A stretch of 23,335 bases of DNA from Gracilaria vermiculophylla (Eukaryota > Rhodophyta > Florideophyceae > Gracilariales > Gracilariaceae). The translations under genes and the position numbers were made by a program. Under the pieces are notes generated by a model, which ran no database searches, was not told where the DNA came from, and saw only the letters and a program-made list of their open reading frames with translations. Positions 8,522-16,819 of the stretch are shown here, one piece after another (the stretch's first letter is position 1; each line of letters opens with the position of its first letter). Location: positions 1,811,247 to 1,834,581 of the forward strand of contig JAHNZQ020000010.1 of assembly GCA_019155205.2 (NCBI GenBank). The letters run 5' to 3'.

Positions 8522-9514
8522 ATGGCGTCCAGCGGCGACGAGCAGCCCGAGGAGCACGCGCTGACGCTGCCCGACGCGCTTATGCGCACCACGTACGAGT
8601 TTTTGCGCCAGTACGACAGCGGCACCTTGGACGAGTTCCGCCTGGCGGAGGGCGTCGTCAAGCTGCTGCGCTTCGCCGTGCTGCAGAGCACCGACGCGCG
8701 CGGCGCCGTCATCGACCTGTGCGAGCACATCAGCAAGCGCGTCGAAGACAAGTGCATCGTGGAGGCGCTGTCGGCCACCGCGCTGGACATTGTGGCCGTG
8801 GGCGACTCGGAAGACTTTGGCACCGTGCAGAGCCGCATCGATCACCTCGTGTCGCAGATGTGCGCCCTGGAGGGCGGCATGCTGGAGAGCCTCACGTCCT
8901 GCCTCACGGCCGACGCCGACGAGTGCAGCCTCATCGTCCTGCCGGAGCCGCACATGGCCGTCGTCGAGTGCGCCATCGACCAGGCCATCGCGGAGGGCGT
9001 CACCGTCGACGTGACCATTGTCGTGCCGTACGAGCAGCTGCAGAGCACCGCCCAAGCCATGGCCGACCGCCTGGCCAACATGGGCGTCACGTCCACCATC
9101 GTGCACGACGCCGACGCGCAGCGCGCCGCGCGCCACTGCGACATGGCCATCGTGCGCGCCGTCGGCGTGCACCCCGAGGAGGACGCGCTGTGCCCCCACG
9201 GCTCGCGCCTGCTCAGCACGGCCGCGTGGCTGCAGCGCGTGCCGCTGCTGCTGCTGGCGGGCACGCACACCATCACCGCCGACGGCAGCGCCGCGCTCAA
9301 CGCCATGGGCAGGGCGCTGCGCCACCCGGGCCCCACGTGGGCCTACGAGCACTGCCGCGACGACCGCGCGCGCCACCCCGTGTCCGTCGTCGCCCCGGCC
9401 TACGACCGCGTCGCCCTGCAGCGCGTGCACACCGTCCTCACGGAGCGCGGCTGCTTTGCGCCGGACTTCCTCAAGGTGCTGGCGCCGCGCGCGGGGCGCG
9501 TCAACGACGCCTGA
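8522..9514 (+). CDS. EIF2B2: eIF2B alpha/beta/delta-family subunit, probably beta, 330 aa
   Basis: Regulatory subunit of the eIF2B complex, the GTP-exchange factor for eIF2 in translation initiation. The N-terminal helical part (about 15-135) contains LLRFAVLQST and a RIDHLVSQMCALEGG helix that lines up with the family helix before the Rossmann-like half. The C-terminal half keeps the expected order: VDVTIVVPYEQLQSTAQAMA, then VTSTIVHDADAQ (the family TTVIPDAAI segment), then CDMAIVRAVGV (the family KVIIGT segment), and a final VVAPAYDRVALQRVHTVLTE with FAPDFLKVL, which resembles the beta-type PPEYVTLFITNIGG-TP-YIYRLL ending. Beta is preferred from this ending and the length (about 350 aa in the family), but identity is low and alpha or delta is not excluded. 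The start has a near-ideal context (caccATGg). Third positions are almost all G or C. Confidence 0.7.
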   Translation: MASSGDEQPEEHALTLPDALMRTTYEFLRQYDSGTLDEFRLAEGVVKLLRFAVLQSTDARGAVIDLCEHISKRVEDKCIVEALSATALDIVAVGDSEDFGTVQSRIDHLVSQMCALEGGMLESLTSCLTADADECSLIVLPEPHMAVVECAIDQAIAEGVTVDVTIVVPYEQLQSTAQAMADRLANMGVTSTIVHDADAQRAARHCDMAIVRAVGVHPEEDALCPHGSRLLSTAAWLQRVPLLLLAGTHTITADGSAALNAMGRALRHPGPTWAYEHCRDDRARHPVSVVAPAYDRVALQRVHTVLTERGCFAPDFLKVLAPRAGRVNDA

Positions 9515-9532
9515 CGCGCCGCCGCGCGTCCG

Positions 9533-9593
9533 CGCCACCGTCGCCAACGCCGCCACCGCCGCCACCGTCGCCACCGTCGCCACCGTGCCACCG
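9533..9593. repeat. Degenerate 9-bp tandem repeat, unit about TCGCCACCG, 7 copies
   Basis: Seven units (one truncated at each end) with variation mainly at the first base. It starts 19 bp after the eIF2B stop codon, so it lies in the 3' UTR or spacer. Its period equals that of the upstream minisatellite, but the unit differs. Confidence 0.85.
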
Positions 9594-9690
9594 CGCGCGC
9601 GCCAGCAGTGCAAGCGCCCGCCTGCGTCGCTGCGCGCGCCGCGCCGCTGCCGCGCCGCCACCGCGCAGCGCTGCCGCCGTGGCGCGCCCA

Positions 9691-9725
9691 ACGCAAATTC
9701 GCACTTTAAATCTTTTAGCAAAGCT
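9691..9725 (+). promoter_or_regulatory. Isolated AT island with TTTAAAT, possible core promoter of the R-SNARE gene
   Basis: A 35-bp AT-rich patch stands in sequence that is otherwise almost entirely G and C. It includes TTTAAAT at 9705-9711, about 350 bp before the R-SNARE start codon. It could be a weak TATA-type element; the long leader this implies makes it uncertain. Confidence 0.3.
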
Positions 9726-9787
9726 CTCCGCGCGCCCCGCGCCCTGCGTCCACCTCATCGCCACCAGCCCGCTAGCGCAGCAGCCCC

Positions 9788-10037
9788 CCCCGTCTCCACG
9801 TCGCCCGCCACACTTACCCGCCCCACCGCTCTCGACACCCGTCCCGCGCAGTCTCGCAGCCCCCCTTGCTCTCGCGCCCTGCCTCCCCGCCTTCCCGCCC
9901 CTCCGCCTCCCCTCCGACTCCCCTCCGCCTCCGCCCCTCCGCCTCCGCCCCTCCGTCCCTCCCCCCTGCCTCGCCGCTGCGCCCCCGCCCAAGCCCGGTC
10001 GCTGCCAGACACCACCGCCCTCCTCCCCCCCCCCCCG
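9788..10037 (+). promoter_or_regulatory. C/pyrimidine-rich leader of the R-SNARE gene
   Basis: The plus strand is dominated by C and T here; by hand count 9841-9960 has about 76 C against 19 G. A 12-C run (10025-10036) ends 22 nt before the start codon. It probably covers promoter and 5' UTR. Long Pro-rich open frames through it are by-products of composition. Confidence 0.45.
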
Positions 10038-10058
10038 CTAACTCACTTACTCCTCCCA

Positions 10059-10849
10059 ATGGTACGTCGACGCGCCCACACGCGTCTGTCGCCCCGCGCG
10101 AGAGCCCGCCGCCCAGCGCTGACACCCGCCACCGTGCGTCCCCGTTGCGCCGCGCCCCCTCCCCGCAGGACGACCTCCCCAACGTGCGCTTCGTCGCCGT
10201 AGCGCGTCTGGCCGACCGCGTGCCCATCGCGCTGTACTCGGCCACGTCGTCCAGCCAGCTGCCGTCCAAGCTGCTGCACGACAAGCTCGAAAAGGTGCTG
10301 CGCTCCGGCCGCATCGGCGAGCACACGCGCCTCACCATCACCGATCGCGACGTCGGCAGCATCCACTACGACTCCGACCCGCTGTGCCTGTACCTCGTCG
10401 TGTGCGCGCGCGAGTACCAGCAGCGCACGGCCTTCCGCTTCCTCGCCGACGTGCGCACCGAGTTCGACCAGAACTTCAAGGCCGACATTGCCACCGCGCG
10501 CCACTCGTCGCTGTCGCGCGCCGCAAAGCACCTTTTGGGCTCGCTGTGTGAAAAGTACAACAACGTGCACAACGTCGACAAGGTGGCCTCCGTCAGCCTG
10601 CAGGTCGAGGAGGTCAAGGGCGCCATGCAAAACAACATTGAGTCGGTGCTTCGGAACCAAGAAAACATCGAGACGCTGCTCGACCAGTCGGACACCATGA
10701 AGAACGAGGCCACGGGCTTCCACCGGTCCGCCAATCGCGCAAAGGACAAGATGTGGTGGAAGAATGTCAAATGGCAAATCGCAATCATCGTGCTCATCGT
10801 GCTCATCATCGCCGCCATTGTGGGCACAGTCGTCAGGGCCTCCAATTAA
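10059..10849 (+). CDS. VAMP7: Longin-type R-SNARE (VAMP7/VAMP72 class), 227 aa, two exons
   Basis: R-SNARE for endosomal, vacuolar or secretory vesicle fusion. The model joins an exon that is only the ATG (10059-10061) to exon 2 (10169-10849), giving M-DDLPNVRFVAVARLADR. The longin domain is at about residues 6-125, the SNARE motif at about 134-194 with the zero-layer arginine R163 (SVLRNQEN), then MWWKNVKW and a C-terminal membrane anchor at about 203-223 with a four-residue lumenal tail. The WWKNVKW pre-membrane block is typical of VAMP7-like proteins rather than Sec22 or Ykt6. Without splicing the ATG reads into an unrelated Arg-rich frame with a stop at 10200-10202, and the longin frame would need a Pro-rich start far upstream (9866). 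Splicing is therefore the best explanation. It is tandem with eIF2B, with a 544-bp gap. Confidence 0.88.
10062..10168 (+). other. Spliceosomal intron directly after the start codon (107 nt)
   Basis: The intron begins GTACGT and ends CCCCGCAG, with a pyrimidine-rich 3' end. A CTGAC branch-point candidate has its A at 10122, 46 nt before the 3' end. Removing it restores the reading frame between the ATG and the longin domain. It is the only intron I can support in this window. Confidence 0.8.
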
Positions 10850-11480
10850 CTGCCGTTGCTCATTGCTCGAGCACTCTGTGCCCAACTTTCCAAGCCCTCG
10901 TGTGCGAAGCGCGGCCGTTGTTTTACACACGTTCATGTGTGTCACTCAAGCCAGTTATGCTCGCTAAGCTTGCTCCCGTGCGTCTCCCTTCGTATAATAG
11001 CGCCTTTGGCTCTGGACACCTTTTCCTCGCTTTTTAGATGGCTCAACCACCAAGTGTTGGGCATGTGTTTGCGGCGACGAGGGGTGCTTTATTGTCGGAG
11101 TGTCCGTGCCATTGAGCGCTTGTATTCTGTATTCAACTTGCATATTGTTCGCACTACTCATTGCTAGGGATATGATCAGCATTGAAGGCTAAAACAAATG
11201 TGCCGTCCCATGATGCGTATGCCACACATTAAAAAAAAAAGAAAACCTCAACTTTGTCAGTACTCCACCTCTTTTTCCTTTCCATTTGCATTGAATGAAC
11301 AGTGATGAACTGTTGTTGAGCATAGTCGCTTGGGGGGGTGCAGCGGGGGAAAGCAAATGCGCAGCGTTGATAACACACTGAGAGCGCAGAAAAAGTTGAA
11401 CAGGAGCTAGTTGACGATTCGTCGTGCGACAAGAGGGGCTGTTTACGGTGTGGCGACAAAAAACGTGAGGGCGAGCAGTG
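10850..11480. other. Convergent intergenic, R-SNARE / CCDC137-like gene
   Basis: About 630 bp of compositionally balanced sequence with both 3' ends. An A-rich run is at about 11230-11240. Nothing coding or structural is supported. Confidence 0.5.
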
Positions 11481-12281
11481 CTAGGTGTTTCGCTTGCCGT
11501 GGCGTATCACTATGGCGTCAAGCTTCGGCGGTCGTTGTACTTGTTCGCCAAAGCTGACGACGTCATGGTCCTGCTGCTGGCGGCGTTTCTTCTTGGCAGA
11601 CACAGGGCGGCCGTTGTTTCTGACAATGTCCTGCCAGTACGACGGCAGCTGGCTCAGACTGACGCCCGCAGCGGTGGTGGCTCGCTCCGTGTCGCTCATG
11701 TGGCGCTCGTCCTCCGCGTCGCTGAGCTGGCCGCTGCGCCGCTGCTTGCGCCTCTGCAGGCGCTGCTCGCGGCGCTGGTAGTACGCGCGCTTCTTGGCGC
11801 GCTGCCGGCTGCCGCCGCGCGCGACGGCCAGCGCCTGCGCGCGCGCGTTCTCGCCGACGCGCTGCGCGAACTGCGCGTGCGTCTCCGCCGGCCGCCGGCT
11901 CAGCTCGCCCGCGCGCGGGCGCGGGCGCGCGCGCGCCCGCGCGGCGCGCGGCGCGCGCGCGGCGGCGGCGGCGGCGGCCAGCAGCGCGGCGAACTCGCGC
12001 TGGCTGCGCGACGCGCGCTGCTGCTCCGGCGCGGCGGGCGCCAGGTCGTACGGGCGCGCGCGCCCGTGGCGCAGCGGCTTGCGGTCCGGCGCGAGCTCCG
12101 CGGTGACGACGGCGCGCTGCTTGCCGCCCGGCTGGTGGCGGCGTCGGCGCGCGCGCTCGGCGCGCGGCGCCTCGCGATCTGGCGGCGGCGGCGACGGCGG
12201 CGGCGGCTGCGGCGGCGGTGCGGGCGCGGCGCGCGCCGAGGCGAGCGCCGCGGGCTGCGCGGTGGCGACGACGAGCGGCAT
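11481..12281 (-). CDS. CCDC137: CCDC137-like basic protein, 266 aa
   Basis: Very basic, probably nuclear or nucleolar protein. Three blocks occur in the order seen in CCDC137 proteins: RPAETHAQFAQRVGENA (about 130-146), corresponding to the GES-F-RM segment; a Lys/Arg helix RAKKRAYYQRREQRLQRRKQ (about 163-182); and VSFGEQVQRPPKL near 242-254, matching the hallmark FGEVV-PP-L motif. The N-terminal 120 residues are Ala/Pro/Arg low complexity, so the true start is uncertain; ATG 12281 is the first in frame. The C terminus is short compared with the animal protein. Human CCDC137 is a chromosome-periphery/nucleolar protein; the role here is unknown. The gene is divergent from the PPK1-Nudix gene over 1.1 kb. 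Confidence 0.6.
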   Translation of the reverse strand: MPLVVATAQPAALASARAAPAPPPQPPPPSPPPPDREAPRAERARRRRHQPGGKQRAVVTAELAPDRKPLRHGRARPYDLAPAAPEQQRASRSQREFAALLAAAAAAARAPRAARARARPRPRAGELSRRPAETHAQFAQRVGENARAQALAVARGGSRQRAKKRAYYQRREQRLQRRKQRRSGQLSDAEDERHMSDTERATTAAGVSLSQLPSYWQDIVRNNGRPVSAKKKRRQQQDHDVVSFGEQVQRPPKLDAIVIRHGKRNT

Positions 12282-13414
12282 GTCGGGTGGCGCGCGGCGG
12301 CGCGAGCGCGCAAGCGACGGCGGCGGCAGCGGTGGCGTGGTGCGGCGGTGTGTGGGCGGCGCGGCGCACGAGGTGTGTGGCGCGTCATCGTGTCAGGAGC
12401 GCGGGCTGGCACGGTGTCGCGGGCTGACATGGTGTCGCTGGCGCGCGCCGAGGCGACGCAACAAGGCGCCAATCAAAACGGGGATGCGCTGGGGCTTGGC
12501 CAGCCAGGCGCGCGGGCGCCTGCGCTGCGTCGAGCGACGCGCCGGCGCAAAGTATGGTGGGCAGCACGTGAGGTAAGGGGTGCTGACGCAAAGTAAGAAA
12601 GTGGCGCAGATTAGGCGTGCTGCGGAACATGCGCCGCATGCGATCGCAGTTTATTGGGCGGGCGGCACTCGGTGGCGGTTCAGAGCACGCGTGTGAGAGT
12701 GGTGTGTGTGCTCTTTCGGCGGATGCGGTCAATTACGGCGGTGCGCGAGCACAATAAGTGCAAAGTAGGGCGACTGCATAAAGAAAGAGCGTGGGCACCG
12801 CTGGGGCGTGAACTTACGAGAGGCTGAAAGGGGCCGCCGCGGCGCGGCGTGGTGGCGGGACAGCGTGTCAGCGTGCTCGCGGCGCGCCCGCCAACGCCAC
12901 ACAGAGATGGACACGCGTCTTGTGTGGCCGCAGCGTGTGGCGTCGCTCGGGTACATTGCACTCATCTGTTGTGCGTGTTGAACGGAGCGCCTAGTGTGCG
13001 CCACTTGCTTACTTGACGTCCACGCGCTCCGCGTCGCGTGCTCTCCGCTGTAGCACCAGGGCGTCTGGCCTTTGGCGGCGCTGGAATTGTGTAGCGGCGC
13101 GCACGTGCGCGCGCCACACGCGTGGAACAACCGCCACCTCATCGACCGCCCGATCTCACCCACGCGCACCGCCTATCGCCGCCCTCGTCGCGCCGCCGCG
13201 CGTTCCCTTAAAAGCGCCCTGCGCCCAGTGGGCCTCCGGGGCACGGTCCTCACGCCGCCCACCCCTGCGCCCACGCCAACCCACCCCCCATCCCCTCCCC
13301 CCCGCCACCCGACTTGGCACTGCTTCCTCCCCCCCCCCCCCCCCCCCTCAGACTACCGCGGCGACTCGCTCGCGCGCATCCCCACTGCCCCTTCCCCCCC
13401 TCCCCCTTGACAAC
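12282..13414. promoter_or_regulatory. Divergent upstream region, CCDC137-like / PPK1-Nudix
   Basis: The left part is G-rich on the plus strand, so C-rich on the coding strand of the CCDC137-like gene. The right part (13260-13410) is strongly C-rich on the PPK1 coding strand, including a 19-C run at 13329-13347. No gene is supported; the open frames give Arg/Ala/Pro-rich sequence. Both promoters should lie here. Confidence 0.5.
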
Positions 13415-16400
13415 ATGCCGCATTCCGCCCCCTCCGCCATGCGATCCCCCATCGCCTTCGAGTCCAGCCCCCTGTCGGAGCCCATTACCGCCCTGCTTGC
13501 GCCTAGCATTAACGACTGGGGTCTCGCCAACCCCCCCAAGTCCCCGCCGCCGTGTTCGGCCTCGCTTTCCGTGCGAGCCGCCGGCAATGACCCCGAGTCC
13601 GTCTTCGCCGCATTGGCTGCTTCCCGCCCGCCCGCCCGCCCCGACATGCCTGCGCCGCACCCCGCCACGTCCCCCTTGCCCGTCCACCACACTCACGCCC
13701 TCGTCCGACCCGCCGTGCGCCTCCCGTCCGCAGAGCTTCTCTCCCCAGACGTCCGCGGAAACGACCTCAACGCCAAGGCCACCGTCACCACCCCCGACGG
13801 CAGCGCCTACCAGGGAATCATCTGCCCGTTCGACGAGCGCGTGCACTACACCTTGCCGGCCGACCTGCGCACCCTCGGCCCCACAGAGCTGGCGCACAGC
13901 GACATCATCTTCTCCAAGGAATTCGCCGAGCTCAGCATGATATGCCGCGTGCTGTCCATGGCCATGGACCCCTCCGTCCCGCTGCTCGACCGTTTCAAGT
14001 TCCTCTGCATCGTGTCCTCGTCGCTGGACGAGCACTTCTCCAAGCGCCTGGGCTCCATTCCCAAGCTCGACCTCAACGACCTCAAGACCGCCACCATAAA
14101 CCTTCGCCGCCACGTCAGGCCCAAGACCAAGTACGAAGAGGACCTCACCACCGCGCTGCGCACCATCATGGAGAAGCAGAGCGTGTGCCTCACCACAGAG
14201 CTTCTGCCGCAGCTTGCGGAACACGGTGTGGAGATAGTCCCCCACGACCGACTCACCCAGGCCCAGCAGCACAGCATCACTGCCTACTTCAAACAAAACC
14301 TCCGCCCCGCCCTCACCCCGACCGTCATCGACCCCACCCACCCGTTCCCGCTCATTCAAAGTCACGACATCTACATTTACGTCAGCCTCATCAACCCGAA
14401 CAACGGCAAGAAGCGAGTAGTTCTTTTCCGGTGCCCGTCTAAAAATCGCCTCATCCCCGTGGATGACACAGGTCTAAAGTTTATCACATCTGAGGACGTG
14501 TGCATCGCCAACCTTAACCTCGTCTGCCCCTCCATGGTCGTCGCCAATGTGCACCCCTTCCGCGTCACCAGAAACACCAAGATCTCCATCGAGGACGAGA
14601 GCCTTGGCGCCATGTCCGACTTGCTGGATTTTATTGTCGACGAAGTCCATCGACGAAGGCAGGCACCAGCCACGCGCCTGGAAGTCATGAGCGATGCGCC
14701 TTCGCAGATGATTCAGCTGTTGGTCAACAAACTGTGCCTGGACGAGCTCGATGTCTACGTCGTGGACACTCCGTACCTCGATTTGTCCAGTTGCATCTCG
14801 CTGGCTTTTGTTCCTCTGCCGTGGCTTCGACAGGTCATGCGCGACCCGGTCGTTCCGTCCCCCTTCAAGGGCCTTCAGAATTGCCTCATTGCCGACCCCG
14901 GCGCCATTTTTGGCGTCATTCAAAAGCAGGATGTCCTGGTCGAGTACCCCAGGGACAACTTTGAGAATTCGGCAGTTCTTTTTCTGCATGCGGCCGCACG
15001 TGACCCAAAGGTGCGTCTCATCAAATCAGTCATTTACCGCGGAGGGGACAACTCGCCAATCGTCGCCGCGCTCATTCGTGCGGCGAAGAACGGCAAGGAA
15101 GTGAGCGTGATCATCGAGCTGAAGGCGTCGTTCGATGAGATTCAGAACTCGGAGTATGCCAGAGCGCTCCAGGTTGCCGGATGCAACGTCACCTACGGCA
15201 TGATGGGACTCAAGGTGCACAGCAAGATCATGCTTGTGGTTCGCGAGGAAAACGACGGCAGCCTTTGCTCGTACTGCAACATTTCCACGGGCAACTTCAA
15301 CCCGAAGACGGCAAAGCTGTACACAGACTATTGCCTGTTCACCAGCGACAAGGAAATCTGCACCGATGTGATCGATGTGTTCAATCACCTTACTGGGTAC
15401 TCGCAGAACACAACCTTTCGATGTTTGCTGGTGTCTCCCGTCAACATGCAGACCCGCTTCATTGAGCTCATTCGAGAGGAGGCGCAGAATGCGAGACAGG
15501 GCAAGCCCGCGAGAATTGCATGCCAGATGAACGGACTGTCCGACAAAAAAATCACCGAAGAGCTGTACGAGGCCGCTCGAGCCGGGGTTCGAGTTGACTT
15601 GCTTGTGAGAGCTGCGTGTCGAATTCGCCCTGGCATTGAGGGCCTAAGCGAAAACATCAACGTGTACTCTTGGGTTGGTCAGGTGCTGCAGCATCGCCGG
15701 GTGTACTACTTTCACGCCGGCGGCAAGGGAAAGTTCTTCATTGGGTCTGCAGACTGGCGGACGAGAAATCTGGTGGAAAGAGTTGAGGTGGTTGTCCCCA
15801 TTAAAGATGCGTATCTTCGGAAGCGCTTGTCCAAGGCGTTTGAATTGATCGATGATGGGAGGTGGATTTGGAGAATGGCCTCGGACGGACACTACTATAA
15901 AGGCTTTCCAACACCTTTGTCGCCGCCAGTGTCGGTCTCCATCGCGCCAAATGTGAAGGATGTGCTCAAATCCAAATCGAAGAAATCAGAGAACCGGAGC
16001 AGCGACAGTGACGCAGATGAACGAAGCCAAGAGCACTTGGACTTCTTGCAGTCCCCGTACGAGTCGACGGTTATTGATTGCGATGTGCTGGAGGACTCGC
16101 ATGCTCAATCTGTGGACGAGTCGAGAAACTCAGTACCAACGTTGGAAGCTTACGCGGAAGGCAAGAAATTCAAGAAGAGAGGGAGATCGCGTCCGCGTCA
16201 CGTGATCAACATCAAGGGCAACACTAAGACGGTAGACAAGGTTGCTGTGGGTGTTGTGCCGATTCGATTTCTGTCAGCACAAGGAGACATGGACGGAATT
16301 CAGGTGCTGACGGTGGCTCGTGAGCCAGACGACCCGTGGGCCGTTCCAAAAGGGGGCCAAAACGAGGGCGAAACGCAGATTGAAGCGACTATCAGGATCG

Positions 16401-16819
16401 CGCGAGAAAAGGCGGGCGTGTCGAGCTCTGAGGTTCTCGCCAATCTCGGGTGGATCGAAGTGGACAACGGGCAGAAGCACGCGGCGTTCCAGACGGTGGT
16501 GCTTCTGGCCAAGGAGCTTGGAACAACGGTTGGGCGAAACAGGCGGCGGAAGTGGATGCCGATTCGCGAGGCGCTCGAGTACTCCAAGGGGGAGCACAGG
16601 CACGAATTCACAGCCAAGGCGCTGGAAAGGGCCATGACTGCGATCAAGTCATGGAATGAAAGTAATTTTGATGACGGCAGTGTGCAGAGCGGCACGCAGG
16701 GCATGAGCTCAATCCTGTCAGGACGTTCGACACCTTCTCATTCTGTTATTAACGGTTCTGCAAGCCCAAAGGTGGAGGCACTCATCAGTAGATACGAGGA
16801 CGCAAACACACGTGGATGA
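13415..16819 (+). CDS. PPK1: PPK1-like polyphosphate kinase fused to a DIPP-like Nudix domain, 1134 aa
   Basis: Residues 1-130 are Ser/Pro/Ala-rich and could include a targeting sequence. About 135-830 is a full-length PPK1 fold (PPK1 makes polyphosphate from ATP via a phosphohistidine). Kept: the main phospho-acceptor H602 (GLKVHSKIML), H760 (VLQHRRVYYF), R542, Y636, R732, STGNFN and SADW-TRN. By E. coli numbering recalled from the family, these correspond to H435, H592, R375, Y468 and R564. Not kept: N45 is S203 (SSSLDEHF), R405 is S572 (ELKASFDE) and H454 is N622 (YCNISTGN); the N-terminal SFNERVL motif is degraded. A charged linker (831-942) contains a basic KKFKKRGRSRPR. A Nudix domain (943 to about 1075) resembles diphosphoinositol-polyphosphate hydrolases (WAVPKGG; RRRKWMPIREALEYS). 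Its box GGQNEGET...RIAREKAGV lacks two of the three usual REUxEE glutamates (I995, K999). A Ser-rich tail follows. ATG 13415 is the first Met after the C-rich leader. Fold assignment is firm; activity of either half is doubtful. Confidence 0.9.
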   Translation: MPHSAPSAMRSPIAFESSPLSEPITALLAPSINDWGLANPPKSPPPCSASLSVRAAGNDPESVFAALAASRPPARPDMPAPHPATSPLPVHHTHALVRPAVRLPSAELLSPDVRGNDLNAKATVTTPDGSAYQGIICPFDERVHYTLPADLRTLGPTELAHSDIIFSKEFAELSMICRVLSMAMDPSVPLLDRFKFLCIVSSSLDEHFSKRLGSIPKLDLNDLKTATINLRRHVRPKTKYEEDLTTALRTIMEKQSVCLTTELLPQLAEHGVEIVPHDRLTQAQQHSITAYFKQNLRPALTPTVIDPTHPFPLIQSHDIYIYVSLINPNNGKKRVVLFRCPSKNRLIPVDDTGLKFITSEDVCIANLNLVCPSMVVANVHPFRVTRNTKISIEDESLGAMSDLLDFIVDEVHRRRQAPATRLEVMSDAPSQMIQLLVNKLCLDELDVYVVDTPYLDLSSCISLAFVPLPWLRQVMRDPVVPSPFKGLQNCLIADPGAIFGVIQKQDVLVEYPRDNFENSAVLFLHAAARDPKVRLIKSVIYRGGDNSPIVAALIRAAKNGKEVSVIIELKASFDEIQNSEYARALQVAGCNVTYGMMGLKVHSKIMLVVREENDGSLCSYCNISTGNFNPKTAKLYTDYCLFTSDKEICTDVIDVFNHLTGYSQNTTFRCLLVSPVNMQTRFIELIREEAQNARQGKPARIACQMNGLSDKKITEELYEAARAGVRVDLLVRAACRIRPGIEGLSENINVYSWVGQVLQHRRVYYFHAGGKGKFFIGSADWRTRNLVERVEVVVPIKDAYLRKRLSKAFELIDDGRWIWRMASDGHYYKGFPTPLSPPVSVSIAPNVKDVLKSKSKKSENRSSDSDADERSQEHLDFLQSPYESTVIDCDVLEDSHAQSVDESRNSVPTLEAYAEGKKFKKRGRSRPRHVINIKGNTKTVDKVAVGVVPIRFLSAQGDMDGIQVLTVAREPDDPWAVPKGGQNEGETQIEATIRIAREKAGVSSSEVLANLGWIEVDNGQKHAAFQTVVLLAKELGTTVGRNRRRKWMPIREALEYSKGEHRHEFTAKALERAMTAIKSWNESNFDDGSVQSGTQGMSSILSGRSTPSHSVINGSASPKVEALISRYEDANTRG

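Noticed and set aside
8300..9721. 473-codon antisense open frame opposite eIF2B
   Set aside because: No domain, and it runs into poly-Gly/Arg produced by the minisatellite; a typical GC-rich antisense shadow.
7909..10041. 710-codon open frame across the eIF2B region in another frame
   Set aside because: Composition-driven; its sequence is Arg/Ala/Pro-rich and overlaps a frame with recognisable eIF2B family motifs.
9866..10168. Upstream in-frame start (ATG 9866) giving a 327-residue R-SNARE
   Set aside because: The extra 100 residues are Pro/Ser low complexity from the C-rich leader, while the spliced model starts with a normal longin N terminus and uses clean GT/AG sites.
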